Shown piece after piece: positions 1-5,433 of a DNA stretch of 5,433 nt. A model generated the notes under the pieces. That model made no database searches. It was not told where the DNA came from and saw nothing but the letters and a program-made list of their open reading frames with translations. The translations under genes were made by a program, and so were the position numbers. How positions within the stretch are numbered: the first letter of the stretch is position 1; each line of letters opens with the position of its first letter. This stretch comes from a bacterium (GTDB lineage: Bacteria; Bacillota; Clostridia; Oscillospirales; Acutalibacteraceae): positions 1-5,433 of the forward strand of contig JAHLBL010000126.1 in NCBI GenBank assembly GCA_020625635.1, in the 5' to 3' direction.

Positions 1-29
1 CTTCTTTATCACAAAACTTATGATTCAAT

Positions 30-72
30 ACAGAACGGCTTTTAGCTTTAAGCCGTTCTGTTTTTCTTTTTT
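30..72 (+). terminator. Intrinsic terminator of an upstream gene
   Basis: A perfect 12-bp stem pairs 30-41 with 50-61 around an 8-base loop (42-49), and a T-rich run continues to 72. The T-tract lies on the 3' side for + strand transcripts only; on the reverse strand the stem is followed by mixed sequence, so it terminates a + strand gene lying before the window. A TGA at 21-23 in frame 3 could be that gene's stop, but only seven codons precede it, so no gene is called. Confidence 0.9.
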
Positions 73-75
73 CTA

Positions 76-117
76 TTGTTATTTTCTGAAAATATGTTAT
101 AATTAGTCTGTTATAAT
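76..117 (+). promoter_or_regulatory. Sigma-A-type promoter region with two extended -10 elements
   Basis: A perfect TATAAT at 98-103 is preceded by TG at 95-96, giving an extended -10 (TGnTATAAT). A -35-like TTGTTA lies at 76-81 with 16-base spacing and matches TTGACA at four of six positions. A second perfect extended -10 lies at 109-117 but has no good -35. Transcription from the first would start near 110, giving a leader of about 60 bases before the small CDS at 173. The region follows directly after the upstream terminator, as expected for the start of a new transcription unit. Confidence 0.7.
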
Positions 118-124
118 AATTGTC
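95..124 (+). repeat. Tandem direct repeat carrying duplicated -10 boxes
   Basis: The 9-base unit TGTTATAAT occurs at 95-103 and again at 109-117, a 14-base period. Similarity extends past each core (TAGTC after the first, AATTGTC after the second), which suggests a short local duplication. Each copy is a complete extended -10 element. The period is not a multiple of three, and no gene is recognised across the repeat. Confidence 0.75.
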
Positions 125-162
125 GTAACATAAATTCTTTTACAATGCTCATAATAATAATC

Positions 163-168
163 GGTGAT
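163..168 (+). promoter_or_regulatory. Ribosome binding site deciding the start at 173
   Basis: GGTGAT matches the 3' part of the consensus AGGAGGTGAT and lies four bases before ATG 173, which puts the anti-Shine-Dalgarno pairing at normal distance for that codon. The in-frame GTG at 164 and ATG at 167 fall inside this site, so 173 is the preferred start. Confidence 0.6.
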
Positions 169-172
169 GATT

Positions 173-649
173 ATGAAATTGTTTATCAAGCGTGATAAAA
201 CTGTTGATGACAGTCTGTTTGTTGTGTTGGACGAAGAGTGTAACGAAAAGTATTATGTAACAGGCTCGAAGAGTACAATTTACCTGACCGACCTTAGCGG
301 AACGGTTCTTATGAAAATCAAGCAGCTTCCGCTTCCAGCGCTCAGGGCTTACTCGATTACGGCGTATAACCGCAATATCAAGTTCATTCTCAACAGCAAT
401 CCAACAGCCGTCAACTGCTATTATTACGGCAACTCGTGGCATATTAGGGGCGATGTTTTTACAAAGTCCTTCGATATTATTGACGCCGACAATTCCCTTG
501 TCGCAACTCACTGCCTGCGCTACAGCAAGTCGGGCGACGGGGTAGAGCTCAATGTTTTTGCCGAGAACCGCGAGCTGTTCTGTATAGCTACAGCGATCTG
601 CGTCAACCTTGACGTAAAGATAAATCTCAAAAAAGCCGTTACGGTCTGA
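173..649 (+). CDS. LURP-one/tubby C-terminal-like small protein, function unknown
   Basis: This encodes a soluble protein of 158 residues with no signal peptide or membrane segment. The visible pattern is a run of short alternating beta-strands: a KYYVTG strand near residue 26, a TDLSG turn near 39, then a YSI segment, a YYYGNSWHIRGD block near 83-94 and an F-D-I-I-D strand. That order (strand, D-x-x-G turn, G-x-W-x-I-x-G-D, F-x-I) is typical of LURP-one-related proteins, which share the tubby C-terminal barrel fold. In bacteria these are small proteins of unestablished function, although eukaryotic relatives bind membrane lipids. ATG 173 is chosen over GTG 164 and ATG 167 because those codons lie in the ribosome site. 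The gene has its own promoter and is separated from the next gene by 61 bases. The family call rests on pattern memory rather than a search; that the gene is real is much surer than its family. Confidence 0.8.
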   Translation: MKLFIKRDKTVDDSLFVVLDEECNEKYYVTGSKSTIYLTDLSGTVLMKIKQLPLPALRAYSITAYNRNIKFILNSNPTAVNCYYYGNSWHIRGDVFTKSFDIIDADNSLVATHCLRYSKSGDGVELNVFAENRELFCIATAICVNLDVKINLKKAVTV

Positions 650-652
650 CGC

Positions 653-693
653 GTCCGTTTACCCGCACGGACACGTTTATTTATTAAGCGGGT
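653..693 (+). promoter_or_regulatory. Candidate H-type RNA pseudoknot or weak terminator before the Lrp gene
   Basis: Two perfect 6-bp pairings interlock. GTCCGT (653-658) pairs with ACGGAC (667-672), and ACCCGC (661-666), in the loop of the first stem, pairs with GCGGGT (688-693). Loop lengths would be 2, 0 and 15 bases, which suits a classical H-type pseudoknot. The second stem ends two bases before the AAAGG ribosome site at 696-700 and includes the GGT of the possible alternative site GGTGG (691-695). The first hairpin alone, followed by GTTTATTTATT, could instead be a weak terminator of the preceding gene. Both readings are inference from base pairing. Confidence 0.35.
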
Positions 694-710
694 GGAAAGG
701 TAATGATTCC

Positions 711-1193
711 ATGGACAAATTACTCGAAATCTTATGCGAAAACAGCACATACACAGCCAAGGAGCTCGCGCTTATGCTCGGCGAGCCCGAGGATTATATA
801 ACCGCCCAGATTAAGGAATACGAGCAGAAAGGCGTTATAAAGGGCTACCGCGCTCTCGTCGACTATGAGAAAATCCCCGACAGCGGAGTTACGGCTATAA
901 TCCAGCTCAAGGTCACCCCCAAAAAGGAAACCGGCTTTGATTTGATAGCAAAGGAGATTATGTCCTTTGAGGAGGTCACAGACCTCTACCTTATGGCAGG
1001 CTCGTTCGATTTCGCCGTGTTCGTAAGGGGCACGTCAATGCAGGATGTAGCTTCCTTCGTCGCGCGTAAAATCTCCTGTGTCGACGGAGTAATCGCGTCA
1101 GCTACCCACTTTATGCTCAAGGCATATAAAATCGGCGGCGTGAGCCTTGCCGACGAGGATGAGCTTGATGACGGGAGGAGTATGGTTCTGTGA
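711..1193 (+). CDS. Lrp/AsnC-family transcriptional regulator, AlaR-like
   Basis: This 160-residue, full-length feast/famine regulator has an N-terminal winged-helix DNA-binding domain at about 1-50 (TAKELALMLG, then KEYEQKGVIKGY) and a C-terminal RAM ligand-binding/oligomerisation domain at about 58-140. The RAM domain shows the G-x-x-D turn (GSFD, 97-100) and the ATHFMLKAYK strand (131-140). The short tail after 145 is acidic. Such proteins form dimers to octamers and respond to amino acids. The four-base overlap with an aminotransferase gene strongly suggests that enzyme as its target. The same pairing is known in Bacillus subtilis as alaR (activator) and alaT (alanine transaminase), so alanine is a reasonable but unproven ligand. 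ATG 711 follows AAAGG (696-700) by 10 bases, a somewhat long spacing; the ATG at 703 is out of frame. Autoregulation is possible, but no clear operator is visible. Confidence 0.92.
   Translation: MDKLLEILCENSTYTAKELALMLGEPEDYITAQIKEYEQKGVIKGYRALVDYEKIPDSGVTAIIQLKVTPKKETGFDLIAKEIMSFEEVTDLYLMAGSFDFAVFVRGTSMQDVASFVARKISCVDGVIASATHFMLKAYKIGGVSLADEDELDDGRSMVL
1173..1180 (+). promoter_or_regulatory. Ribosome binding site supporting the GTG start at 1190
   Basis: GGGAGGAG lies inside the end of the regulator gene, nine bases before GTG 1190. It justifies a GTG start that overlaps the regulator's TGA by four bases. The nearer ATG at 1182 is in the regulator's own reading frame and meets that TGA after three codons. 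Confidence 0.8.
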
Positions 1194-2371
1194 TTGATTG
1201 TCAGGATTACATAAACGATACCATAAAGTCGGTCAAGCCCTCGGGTATCAGAAAGTTTTTTGATATCGCGGTGGAGATGGACAACGTCATTTCACTGTCC
1301 ATCGGCGAGCCCGACTTCAAGACTCCGTGGCATATCCGCCACGCGGGTATCCGTTCGCTCGAGAACGGAAAGACGTGGTATACCCCGAACCGCGGGTTTA
1401 TTGAGCTTCGCAGGGAGATTTCACGTTATATGAACCGCCGCTTCAATGTCTCTTACGAGCCCGACACCGAGGTGCTCGTTACCGTAGGCGGCAGTGAGGC
1501 TATCGACCTGGTCTGCCGTACGCTTATCAACCATGGCGACGAGGTGCTGATTCCTCAGCCCGCGTTCGTCTGCTACGATCCCTTGACCGTTATGGCGGGA
1601 GGCGTTCCCGTTGTGATCGAGACCAAGGCTGAAAACAACTTCAGGCTTACGCCCGAGGAGATTGAAAACGCTGTTACCGAAAAAAGCAAGCTGCTCATCC
1701 TTCCGTTCCCGAACAACCCAACTGGCGCGATTATGGAGCGCGAGGATTTGGAGGCTATCGCCGAGGTCATCAAAAAGCACGACCTTTTTGTCGTTTCGGA
1801 CGAGATTTACGCCGAGCTCACCTACGGCGGAAGAAAGCACGTTTCCATCGCCGAAATCGACGGGATGAAGGAGAGAACCGTGATTGTCAGCGGCTTCTCA
1901 AAGGCTTACGCTATGACAGGCTGGCGTCTCGGCTACGCTCTCGGTCCCGCTGAGATCGTAAAGCAGCTCACGAAGCTCCACCAGTACGGCATAATGTCCT
2001 CTCCGACAACAGCTCAGTATGCTGCTATCGAGGCGCTCAAAAACGGCGACGACGATGTGACGGCTATGCGCGACGATTATGATATGCGCCGCAGATATAT
2101 TGTAGGAAAATTCAATGAGATGGGACTTACCTGCTTCGAGCCGCTCGGCGCGTTCTACGCCTTCCCATGCATAAAGTCAACGGGACTGTCGAGCGACGAG
2201 TTCGCCACAAGGCTCGTTAAGGAGAAGCGTGTCGCCGTTGTTCCGGGCACTGCCTTCGGCGAGTGCGGCGAGGGCTTTATCCGTGTCTCCTACGCTCAGT
2301 CAATGAAGAACATCAAGAAAGCTATGAAGCGTATCGCGGAATTTCTGGAGGAGCTTAAAAATGAAGGTTAA
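1190..2371 (+). CDS. Class I/II PLP-dependent aminotransferase, probably alanine/aromatic type
   Basis: This is a full-length fold-type I aminotransferase of 393 residues, the usual size for the family, acting in the cytosol. Visible signatures in order are SIGEPDF (37-43) near the substrate site, VGGSEAID (99-106) in the cofactor phosphate region, PFPNNPTGA with Asn176, SDEIY (203-207) with Asp204 to the pyridine nitrogen and Tyr207 to the PLP O3', SGFSKAYAMTGWRLGY with the Schiff-base Lys238 and phosphate-binding Arg246, and FIRVSYA with the substrate carboxylate-binding Arg365. All key residues are present. It would move an amino group between an amino acid and a 2-oxo acid. The overlap with an Lrp-type gene matches B. 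subtilis alaR-alaT, which favours alanine-pyruvate-glutamate chemistry. Aspartate, aromatic or N-acetyl-diaminopimelate substrates cannot be excluded from sequence. It starts at GTG in a four-base overlap with the regulator and its 3' end overlaps ispE by 11 bases. Confidence 0.93.
   Translation: MIDCQDYINDTIKSVKPSGIRKFFDIAVEMDNVISLSIGEPDFKTPWHIRHAGIRSLENGKTWYTPNRGFIELRREISRYMNRRFNVSYEPDTEVLVTVGGSEAIDLVCRTLINHGDEVLIPQPAFVCYDPLTVMAGGVPVVIETKAENNFRLTPEEIENAVTEKSKLLILPFPNNPTGAIMEREDLEAIAEVIKKHDLFVVSDEIYAELTYGGRKHVSIAEIDGMKERTVIVSGFSKAYAMTGWRLGYALGPAEIVKQLTKLHQYGIMSSPTTAQYAAIEALKNGDDDVTAMRDDYDMRRRYIVGKFNEMGLTCFEPLGAFYAFPCIKSTGLSSDEFATRLVKEKRVAVVPGTAFGECGEGFIRVSYAQSMKNIKKAMKRIAEFLEELKNEG
2347..2353 (+). 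promoter_or_regulatory. Strong ribosome binding site of ispE inside the aminotransferase gene
   Basis: GGAGGAG lies seven bases before ATG 2361 and within the last codons of the aminotransferase. Ribosomes finishing that gene stop eight bases downstream of the ispE start, so translational coupling is likely. Confidence 0.8.
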
Positions 2372-3233
2372 GGTTCAGGCTCCCGCCAAAATCAATCTTT
2401 CTCTCGACGTCCTGCGCAGACGAGCCGACGGCTATCATGACGTCAGTATGGTAATGCAGACCGTCAGCCTTTACGACTATGTGACCGTCGAGGAAACCGA
2501 CGGCGACGATATCGAGATTGTCTGTGATTACGAGGGCGTTCCCTGTGATGAGCGCAATATAGTTTATAAAGCCGCCGAAAGGTTTTTCGACTATAATAAA
2601 CTCGCGAAAAAGGGACTTAAAATCACGATCGACAAGAATATTCCGACTCAGGCCGGTCTCGCGGGCGGAAGCGCCGACGGCGCCGCCGTTATACTCGCTA
2701 TGAACTATATCTTCGGCACTCACCTCAGCGAGGATGAAATGTGCGATATAGGGGCGAAGGTCGGAGCTGATATCCCGTTCTGCATCATAGGCGGTACACG
2801 CATCGCAAGCGGTACGGGCACAAAGCTGAAGAAGCTCCCCTCAATGCCCGCGTGCGATATAGTTATCTGCAAGCCCGAGGTCAGCGTCAGCACTGCCGAG
2901 GCGTACAGGCTGGTCGATTCGGCTAACCTCAATCACCCCGAGTTTACCGCCGAGATGGTAAAGGCGATATACTCCCACGATATGTTCCAGTTTACTACGT
3001 CGCTTCTGAACGACTTCGAGATCGCTCTCAACATCGAGGACATAAAGGATGTAAAGAGGATCATGCTCAGGAACAAGGCGCTCGGAGCCTGTATGAGCGG
3101 TTCGGGCTCGGCTGTGTTCGCCGTGTTCTCCAAGCTCTCAAAAGCCGAGAAATGCGCCGAGGTTCTCAGGAAAACGTACAGAGACGTTTTCGTCTGCGCT
3201 CCCGTAAAGGAAGGCTGCTCAATAATTGAATAA
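2361..3233 (+). CDS. ispE: 4-diphosphocytidyl-2-C-methyl-D-erythritol kinase
   Basis: IspE phosphorylates the 2-hydroxyl of CDP-methylerythritol with ATP, the fourth step of the cytosolic MEP pathway to isopentenyl and dimethylallyl diphosphate. The protein has 290 residues, normal for the family, and a GHMP-kinase fold. APAKINLSL (7-15) carries catalytic Lys10, and GYH (24-26) follows. The glycine-rich ATP loop PTQAGLAGGSADGAA spans 95-109. GADIPF (135-140) carries catalytic Asp137, matching the Lys10/Asp141 pair of the E. coli enzyme, and MSGSGSAVFA (245-254) is the C-terminal GHMP motif. The start is fixed by the site at 2347 and by the conserved MKVKVQAPAKIN opening. It is the last gene of the block with the regulator and aminotransferase, and is followed by a terminator-like hairpin. 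Confidence 0.97.
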   Translation: MKVKVQAPAKINLSLDVLRRRADGYHDVSMVMQTVSLYDYVTVEETDGDDIEIVCDYEGVPCDERNIVYKAAERFFDYNKLAKKGLKITIDKNIPTQAGLAGGSADGAAVILAMNYIFGTHLSEDEMCDIGAKVGADIPFCIIGGTRIASGTGTKLKKLPSMPACDIVICKPEVSVSTAEAYRLVDSANLNHPEFTAEMVKAIYSHDMFQFTTSLLNDFEIALNIEDIKDVKRIMLRNKALGACMSGSGSAVFAVFSKLSKAEKCAEVLRKTYRDVFVCAPVKEGCSIIE

Positions 3234-3241
3234 AAATTTTT

Positions 3242-3285
3242 AACCTGCCAATAATTCTGATACAGAATTAAGGCAGGTTGTTTTT
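3242..3285 (+). terminator. Terminator-like hairpin ending at the spoIIR start codon
   Basis: AACCTGCC (3242-3249) pairs perfectly with GGCAGGTT (3272-3279). Inside, AATTCTG (3253-3259) pairs with CAGAATT (3263-3269) around a three-base ATA loop, with T3252-A3270 extending it. A small internal loop (3250-3251 against 3271) separates the two stems. TTTTT (3281-3285) follows and abuts ATG 3286. By form it is an intrinsic terminator for the regulator-aminotransferase-ispE block. Its 3' arm also holds AGG (3275-3277), the only apparent ribosome site of spoIIR. Confidence 0.85.
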
Positions 3286-3879
3286 ATGAAAAATATTATC
3301 AAATCAGTTATCGCAGCGTTTATAATCACAGCGCTTTTTTCGATGATACCCTTCTTCGCGGAGTGCGCCGATTTAAGCGACAGCGTGTTCCGTCTCCATA
3401 TTCTCGCGAACTCGGACAGCGAGCAGGATCAGCAGCTCAAAATCAAGGTGAGGGACAGGGTGCTCGAGTATACGGAGGAGCTGTTTAAAAGCTCAGAAAG
3501 TGTATCGCAGGCGGAAAGCCTCACTAAAAAACAGCTCCAGTCCATAGCCAACGTCGCTCAGAAAGAGGTTTACGACAACGGCTATGATTATAAGGTCAAG
3601 GCAGAAATCAAAAATATGTACTTTGACACTCGTTATTACGGCGGCGTGACAATGCCCTCGGGCTTTTATGACGCTCTGAGGATCACGATAGGCAGCGGCA
3701 GCGGACATAACTGGTGGTGCGTTATGTACCCCTCGCTCTGTGTCGGAGGCAGTACGAATTATAATTCTCTGAAGGAAAATACTACGGATTCCGAGTACAA
3801 TATGATGACCTCGGGCGGATATGAGGTTCGTTTTAAGATTTTAGAATACTTTGAAAAATTTTGTTCTTTATTCTCATAG
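3286..3879 (+). CDS. spoIIR: Stage II sporulation protein R (sigma-E processing signal)
   Basis: In the known system SpoIIR is made in the forespore under sigma-F, secreted into the intermembrane space, and activates the SpoIIGA protease, which cleaves pro-sigma-E in the mother cell. The 197-residue protein begins with a lysine and a hydrophobic signal segment (about 4-27). The family hallmark RLHILANSDSEQDQ follows at 36-49 and runs on into LKIKVRDRVLEY (51-62). A second conserved region at 118-152 contains YYGG-type residues, MPSGFYDALRI and the tryptophan/cysteine-rich NWWCVMYPSLC. No in-frame start codon occurs between the TAA at 3241 and ATG 3286, so the start is secure. The only ribosome site (AGG, 3275-3277) lies within a strong hairpin. 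No convincing sigma-F promoter is visible upstream, and no terminator follows. Length is within the family's usual range, although the C-terminus is short and lacks any added domain. Confidence 0.95.
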   Translation: MKNIIKSVIAAFIITALFSMIPFFAECADLSDSVFRLHILANSDSEQDQQLKIKVRDRVLEYTEELFKSSESVSQAESLTKKQLQSIANVAQKEVYDNGYDYKVKAEIKNMYFDTRYYGGVTMPSGFYDALRITIGSGSGHNWWCVMYPSLCVGGSTNYNSLKENTTDSEYNMMTSGGYEVRFKILEYFEKFCSLFS

Positions 3880-3889
3880 ACCTTTTTAT

Positions 3890-3927
3890 GGGACATTCCC
3901 TGTGATATACTCATTATAAATTATAAA
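3890..3927 (+). promoter_or_regulatory. Probable promoter region of addB
   Basis: This part of the gap between spoIIR and addB is A+T-rich. TATACT (3906-3911) preceded by TG (3903-3904) forms an extended -10, but its -35 position is only TTTTTA (3883-3888). Two TATAAA boxes at 3915-3920 and 3922-3927 are other candidates; GGGACA (3890-3895) could be a -35 for the first, at a long 19-base spacing. GGGACATTCCC (3890-3900) is an 11-base near-palindrome with four-base arms. There is no GC-rich hairpin with a T-run, so readthrough from spoIIR is also possible. Confidence 0.45.
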
Positions 3928-3938
3928 TGATACTTATT

Positions 3939-3944
3939 AAGGAG
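3939..3944 (+). promoter_or_regulatory. Ribosome binding site deciding the addB start
   Basis: AAGGAG lies seven bases before ATG 3952 but only one base before the in-frame ATG 3946. Position 3952 is therefore preferred, and it gives the typical family start just ahead of the Walker A loop. Confidence 0.8.
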
Positions 3945-3951
3945 TATGGAT

Positions 3952-5433
3952 ATGCTTCAGATTATTTCAGGCGTCAGCGGCAGCGGAAAAACGACTGTCG
4001 TGACGGATATAATATGCGACCTCTGCAAAAAGGGTGAGAACAAGCTTCTGGTGCTCGTTCCCGACCAGAGCTCCTTTGAGACCGAGACCGCGTTTTTAAA
4101 CAGGCTCGGCGCGCGTCTGTCCCGCAATATCCTTGTGTTCGGCTTCAGCCGTCTGTGCGAGTATGTTTTCAAAAATACGGGACACATAGCTCAGAACGTC
4201 ATCGACGACGGTGTGAGGCGCATCCTTATGAGCAAGGCTATAGAGCGGTCTCAGGACAGGCTCAGGCTATACAGCGCGTCTCACAGGTCGGTGCTCGACC
4301 TTATGCTTCACTCCCTTCAGGAGTGCAGAAAGGACAATATTTCCACGGAAATGCTCCGCTCGGCGCGCGATAAGGTCGACGGTGAAATACTCAGGCAGAA
4401 GCTTGACGAAACCGCTCTCGTGCTCGACGTTTACGATGCGCTTCTCTCGGACAGCCGAATAGATCCGCTCGAGGATCTTACCCGTCTGAAAAATATTCTG
4501 CTCGACAGCGATTTGTTCAGCGATTACACGATCGCCGTGGATTCGTTCTCGGGCTTTACGCGTCAGCAGCTCGATATTATAGAGCTGCTTATGAACCGCA
4601 GCAGGGATTTTTATATTACTCTCAACATAAATTCAAACGAGCGTGACAGCGAGATTTTCGCCACGACAAACCGTACCCGCAAGGCGATCAAGCGAATCGC
4701 GGCAGCGAACCGTACGGAGCGTAAGCCCGATATGGTGCTCGGCGGATTCAGACGAAGCAACAGGGAGGATATTTCCTTTTTAGAAAAATATATTCTGCGC
4801 CTCAATGACGCAGTTTATGAAAAGCACGCGGATAATATTGAAACCTATGTCGCGGATAACATCTACGGCGAGGTCGATTTTGTCGCGCGCAAGATAAAGG
4901 AGCTTGTTATAAAGCAGGGCTGCCACTACAGCGATATAGCCGTTGTGAACCGCGACAGCTCCGCCTATGTCGGCATACTCGACACCGTTTTTGAGAAGTA
5001 CGGCATACCGTATTTTATGGGGATCCCCAACGACGTTTTCACCAAGCCGGTAGTCCGTTTTATCTGCTGCGCCGTTGACTGTGTCCTCTCTGGCTTCGAC
5101 AGAGAGAACCTGCTCTCGATGCTCAAAACGGGGCTTGCGGGATTGTCCGAGGAGCAGATTGCCGATTTTGAAAACTACCTCTACATATGGAATATCGACC
5201 GTTCCGCGCTGAAGCGTCCTTTTGTCAACAACCCGTCGGGCTTTGAAAAGCTCACTGACGAGGACGCCGCCGCGCTCGCCTCGCTCGAGGAGCTCCGCTC
5301 CTGTGTGATCGGCAGGCTCGTTGAATTCAGCGACGCCTGCAGGGACGCCGACTGTCGTACGATTGCCGAAGCGCTGTACGCTCTTTTAACGGGCTTCGGA
5401 GTTGAGAGCGCCGTCGCGGAGCTTTACGACAGG
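3952..5433 (+). CDS. addB: AddB subunit of the AddAB helicase-nuclease, N-terminal part
   Basis: AddB joins AddA (usually encoded next) to resect double-strand breaks up to a Chi site, the Firmicutes counterpart of RecBCD. The frame is open for 494 codons to the window edge; family members are about 1,150 residues, so under half is present. The N-terminal Walker A loop GVSGSGKT (7-14, Lys13) is intact, which fits known AddB proteins that keep this ATP site. LVPDQSSFETE (35-45) and FGFSRL (63-68) are the next conserved blocks. VDSFSGFT (196-203) matches the family's Walker-B-like segment, and GEVDFVARKIKEL (306-318) with DIAVVNRD (328-335) matches the superfamily-1 helicase-like core. The C-terminal nuclease domain and iron-sulphur cysteines lie beyond the window. 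It may have its own promoter. No frameshift or internal stop is seen. Confidence 0.93.
   Translation, partial: MLQIISGVSGSGKTTVVTDIICDLCKKGENKLLVLVPDQSSFETETAFLNRLGARLSRNILVFGFSRLCEYVFKNTGHIAQNVIDDGVRRILMSKAIERSQDRLRLYSASHRSVLDLMLHSLQECRKDNISTEMLRSARDKVDGEILRQKLDETALVLDVYDALLSDSRIDPLEDLTRLKNILLDSDLFSDYTIAVDSFSGFTRQQLDIIELLMNRSRDFYITLNINSNERDSEIFATTNRTRKAIKRIAAANRTERKPDMVLGGFRRSNREDISFLEKYILRLNDAVYEKHADNIETYVADNIYGEVDFVARKIKELVIKQGCHYSDIAVVNRDSSAYVGILDTVFEKYGIPYFMGIPNDVFTKPVVRFICCAVDCVLSGFDRENLLSMLKTGLAGLSEEQIADFENYLYIWNIDRSALKRPFVNNPSGFEKLTDEDAAALASLEELRSCVIGRLVEFSDACRDADCRTIAEALYALLTGFGVESAVAELYDR

Noticed and set aside
164..172. Earlier GTG/ATG starts for the LURP-one-like gene
   Set aside because: Both codons fall within the GGTGAT ribosome site serving ATG 173. 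They cannot be excluded, but they have no separate upstream site.
149..511. Antisense open frame of about 120 codons opposite the small LURP-one-like gene
   Set aside because: It lies almost wholly opposite a better-supported gene, shows no recognisable domain and would run against the local transcription direction.
1421..1840. Antisense open frame of about 139 codons opposite the aminotransferase
   Set aside because: The opposite strand encodes intact aminotransferase motifs here. The open frame follows from the G+C-biased codons of the real gene.
2355..2723. Antisense open frame of about 122 codons opposite ispE
   Set aside because: It covers the conserved kinase N-terminus in reverse and has no family signature.
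3150..3285. Search for a sigma-F promoter of spoIIR (GYATA-type -35, GGnnAnAnT-type -10)
   Set aside because: GGAAAACGTA near 3170 and GGCAGGTTG near 3272 both miss key bases, and no suitable -35 is paired with them. Not called.
3890..3900. GGGACATTCCC as a spoIIR terminator or SOS box
   Set aside because: A four-base stem with no T-run cannot be called a terminator, and it does not fit the GAAC-n4-GTTC LexA pattern.
3946..3951. Earlier in-frame ATG for addB
   Set aside because: It is one base from the ribosome site, too close for initiation. ATG 3952 is spaced correctly.
4155..4373. Alternative + strand frame of 72 codons inside addB
   Set aside because: The addB frame is continuous and conserved here, and the alternative frame is low-complexity and Arg/Ser/Gln-rich.
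1..5433. CRISPR array, insertion sequence, tRNA/rRNA, toxin-antitoxin or defence genes
   Set aside because: No regularly spaced repeats, terminal inverted repeats with a transposase, structural RNA signatures or defence-type domains are visible. Coding content is core genome.

Overview
The window looks like chromosomal DNA of a Gram-positive, endospore-forming Clostridia, most likely an Oscillospiraceae/Ruminococcus-type gut or rumen bacterium. The reasons are the sporulation gene spoIIR, the AddB-type (not RecB/RecC-type) recombination nuclease subunit, strong AGGAGG-like ribosome sites, A+T-rich promoters and terminators around moderately G+C-rich coding DNA, and all genes on one strand. 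The genus is an inference and cannot be fixed from this sequence alone.

Layout, all on the + strand. Positions 1-72 hold the tail of an upstream transcription unit, ending in a strong intrinsic terminator. Positions 76-117 hold a promoter region with two tandem extended -10 elements. Next is a small LURP-one/tubby-like protein of unknown role (173-649). A 61-base gap follows with a possible H-type RNA pseudoknot just upstream of the next ribosome site. Then comes a tightly packed three-gene block with overlapping ends: an Lrp/AsnC-family regulator (711-1193), a class I/II PLP aminotransferase (1190-2371) and ispE (2361-3233). A strong terminator-like hairpin (3242-3285) runs directly into the start codon of spoIIR (3286-3879). 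A 72-base A+T-rich gap with promoter-like elements leads to addB (3952 to beyond the window end; the first 494 codons are present).

How the genes relate: the regulator-aminotransferase pair resembles the alaR-alaT pair of Bacillus subtilis (an Lrp-type activator beside an alanine transaminase), so the regulator probably controls its neighbour in response to an amino acid. IspE supplies isoprenoid precursors through the MEP pathway and appears translationally coupled to the aminotransferase. SpoIIR is the forespore-secreted signal that triggers pro-sigma-E processing. AddB is half of the AddAB double-strand-break repair helicase-nuclease. The gene content is ordinary housekeeping and sporulation machinery, and I see no mobile element, CRISPR array, tRNA, rRNA or new defence system. 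The points worth a second look are regulatory: the candidate pseudoknot before the Lrp gene, the hairpin that covers the spoIIR ribosome site, and the duplicated -10 element.
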